From positions 15,596,951 to 15,660,950 of the forward strand of contig NC_064041.1 of assembly GCF_932526225.1 (NCBI RefSeq): 64,000 nt of DNA, given 5' to 3'. The DNA is from Nematostella vectensis. Lineage: Eukaryota; Cnidaria; Anthozoa; Actiniaria; Edwardsiidae. The notes under the pieces are model-generated. The model saw nothing but the letters and a program-made list of their open reading frames with translations, made no database searches and was not told where the DNA came from. Position numbers and translations under genes: made by a program. Position 1 is the first letter of the stretch, and each line of letters opens with the position of its first letter. Below are positions 62,038 to 64,000 of the stretch, piece by piece.

Positions 62038-64000
62038 AGCTGAATTCCCCTCCCCCTCTAAAAAAGAAAATAATAATAATAATAGAACAAAACTAAAAAG
62101 AAAACAAACAGAACAGAGACCCCCACCAACAATTTTGATTTTTTTTACTTTCCTTTAAAGGGGGAGTGTCATGGTTAAGAGATTTGCAATAGCTCTAGAG
62201 CCCTGACACAATAAACTTCAGTGAAATTCTAATACTGACTTATGAGCTTTTGGTACATGTGGGAGACTTTAAACAAAACAAAAAAAAATGACCACAAACT
62301 GTCAATTAATATAGTTTTCAATATAATATTGCATATTATTTAATAAGGTATTCACAGCTTTTAAAAAGTTCAACTGTTTGTAGACACTCAAAAGCCTACA
62401 ATAATCACTGACTCCAGACATGCGCAGTACTATGCTGCTGCCCCTTTAAAGTAAAATACAGCTTTACTTAGTCAGCGTAGACAAAATTGCGGATTTTGTC
62501 AATATTCTAATATGAAGATGTCAATATTCTCCCCCCTTACGTCTTTATTTCTATTTATTTTATGATTTTCACATGATACCAAAACAGCGTCTTTTTTCTT
62601 CGCTAATTTGATGTCATGTACACAATAAAAGAGATGCGCCCGTGCGCATGGCAAGTCCCCAAGGGACCCAACACGCCCAAATAGACCTCTATTTTTTGTC
62701 ATCCACAATCTCGGCGAGCTGTGCGTGGCGTAACCGTATTACAAGCCTGGGATCCTGGTTATTGTCCTCCCCATTAATGCGCGGGTTGGGATAACCTTGC
62801 AAGAGTGTTGTACAGCATATTCGCTCGGAAATATCGGTGCTTGGGGCCTTCGGGTTCTTTACAGCCTTCCGTAAAAGCCTTGTGCTGCTATACCGATTGG
62901 GTAATCCGTATGTATGGTTTCCGTTTTGTTCTTCAGACCTGGTTCGATCCCAGGCCAATGGGCTTTTTTTTAATTCGTTTTTTTTTTGTTTGTGCTGGAC
63001 CCCCTTAATCCTGATAGGTTTTGCGCAAAAATAATAAAAAAAGTGAGTTTGCAAAATAAGCTTGCTAGATTTATTGATTATATGTATTCAATTTGTTCCT
63101 AGCAAGTTAACAAAAAACACAAAGCAAAGAGTTTGAGGAAGTAAACAAGTATGTGAACTTTAATGTTCTATTTGAAGGGGTGCATTTTGTACAGGAAAGC
63201 ATACATAGAATGCTTAACTGGTGGAGAGGGGAGAGGTAACAGTTTATTGAGCATAATGTCAACAATAGCAGGGGGAAGGGAGGGGCACTCTCTTCATACA
63301 ATATTGCAGTTGTTACCTATTATTAAATAAGTTTGTAAGATATATTTGTTTATTAAGCAAGGTCTATTTCTGAGACAAGCAAACTCAAGTAAGAGCTGTT
63401 GAAATAACAGGTGAGTGTTAAAAAAAAACAATTATCTGATTAGAAAATTAATGTAGATTCCTTTGCACCAAATAAGAACAAACTTCATTTTGTTTGTTAT
63501 TTATGAGGAACGAGATGAGCTCTACAAGGCCAAGAAGAAATATGTATTGCTCATCTAAATTATACAAGTAAATAATAATACTAAAAAAAGAATTACTGTA
63601 AGTAATTAGAGTGGTTTTCATTAACCCACGAAACAAAGTGTAATAGTTAAACGGTAATAGTTAGTAAAACACAAAAAAGAACAATAGAATCAGATCACAA
63701 CAAAGTGTAATACGCTAAAGCGTAGGTCACGGGTTAATGAAGGTTTTGACATTTCAACCTTACATCCACATGAAGGTAATGCCTAATATCGAGTGCCCTA
63801 CAGTAAGTGTTTTGCAGTCAAGTTGTTTTCTGTTAGTAGGTAAAAAATTATTCTAAATAATAGTAATCATAGCTATGGTCACCACTTACACATATAGCAC
63901 TTGTAATGAAAAGAAAGAAAAAATATATATATGCAGTCAAACAACAGAATTGCATGATAACCTTGAATATATTGAATAAAGGACTGCAAAAAAAACATCT
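62038..64000 (+). repeat. Unit 32 (1,963 bp seen, cut by window end)
   Basis: Intact T-stem subfamily with units 3, 4 and 12; B box 62941-62951. Private 'ggcaagtcccc', 'tttttttgtttgtg', 'cactcaaaagcc'. About 40 bp are missing at the right edge only because the window stops. Confidence 0.95.
63621..63737. mobile_element. MITE copy, unit 32 (alpha)
   Basis: The most decayed ends: left CCCACGAA and right GTCACGGG. Length still 117 bp. Confidence 0.5.

Larger units (their letters stand above)
1..64000 (+). repeat. Macrosatellite array, about 2.0-kb unit, 32 copies head to tail
   Basis: The same unit of about 2,001 bp repeats from the first to the last base with no inserted single-copy DNA and no inverted copy. 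Boundaries were set at the recurring 'agctga' (or 'agctta') that follows 'ggctattttt'. Complete units measure 1,985-2,008 bp; most length change comes from C-, A-, T-, AAT- and TA-runs. Units differ by scattered substitutions that group them into subfamilies, and some pairs (15/17, 3/4 in their first 1.28 kb, 9/23, 8/22) look almost identical. The array continues past both window edges. Strand is arbitrary, set by the B box orientation. Confidence 0.98.

Noticed and set aside
1-64000. CRISPR array
   Set aside because: Repeat and spacer sizes are wrong by orders of magnitude; the whole 2-kb unit repeats.

Overview
The whole window is one uninterrupted, head-to-tail tandem array: 31 complete copies plus a nearly complete 32nd of a unit of about 2.0 kb. 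Phased at an 'agctga/agctta' motif, complete units run from 1,985 to 2,008 bp (31 units in 62,037 bp, mean about 2,001). The window begins on a unit boundary and ends about 40 bp short of the next, so no array edge or flanking single-copy DNA is visible. I found no supportable protein-coding gene, rRNA, canonical tRNA, snRNA, CRISPR array or bacterial feature. The mix of AT-rich DNA, an RNA polymerase III-type B box followed by T-runs, and a TTAA-flanked inverted-repeat element points to a eukaryotic (probably animal) nuclear macrosatellite. The species cannot be read from the sequence.

Each unit has the same plan (offsets from unit 1). Offsets 1-60 hold a variable C-run, A-run and AAT microsatellite. 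Offsets 60-590 are AT-rich, with several short perfect inverted repeats. Offsets about 599-927 form a GC- and CpG-richer island dense in small hairpins. It ends in a tRNA-like T-arm (B box GGTTCGATCCC at 906-916) and two T-runs, as expected for a Pol III terminator. Offsets 999-1590 are an AT-rich spacer with nothing I recognise. Offsets 1591-1707 hold a 117-bp element bounded by TTAA, with 12-bp ends TTAACCCGTGAA / TTCACGGGTTAA, which looks like a non-autonomous piggyBac-type MITE. The remainder is AT-rich with a variable TA microsatellite. The MITE-like element is exactly 117 bp in all 32 units, at the same place each time, so it was inserted before the array expanded.

The units fall into subfamilies defined by linked variants in the core island ('cttgcagcc', 'ggggcctttggg', 'ggggccttcggg', 'ggggccttcccg'), in the spacer and in the MITE (alpha = GAAC...CACAAC, beta = GTAC...CACCAC). 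Subfamilies recur in the same order at long distances. Unit 6 and units 8-11 match unit 20 and units 22-25 at an offset of about 28.02 kb. The 3' part of unit 9 through unit 12 matches the 3' part of unit 29 through unit 32 at about 40.02 kb. Units 15-16 match 17-18 at 4,005 bp. Several units (3, 11, 14, 16, 21, 25, 29, 31) are mosaics whose switch points lie inside the unit, as expected from unequal crossover and gene conversion.

The best candidate for something undescribed is the repeated Pol III-like module: a structured island of about 330 nt, about 32 copies in 64 kb, each coupled to a fossil MITE-like element. Whether it is transcribed cannot be decided from sequence alone. All comparisons here were made by eye, not by alignment software.
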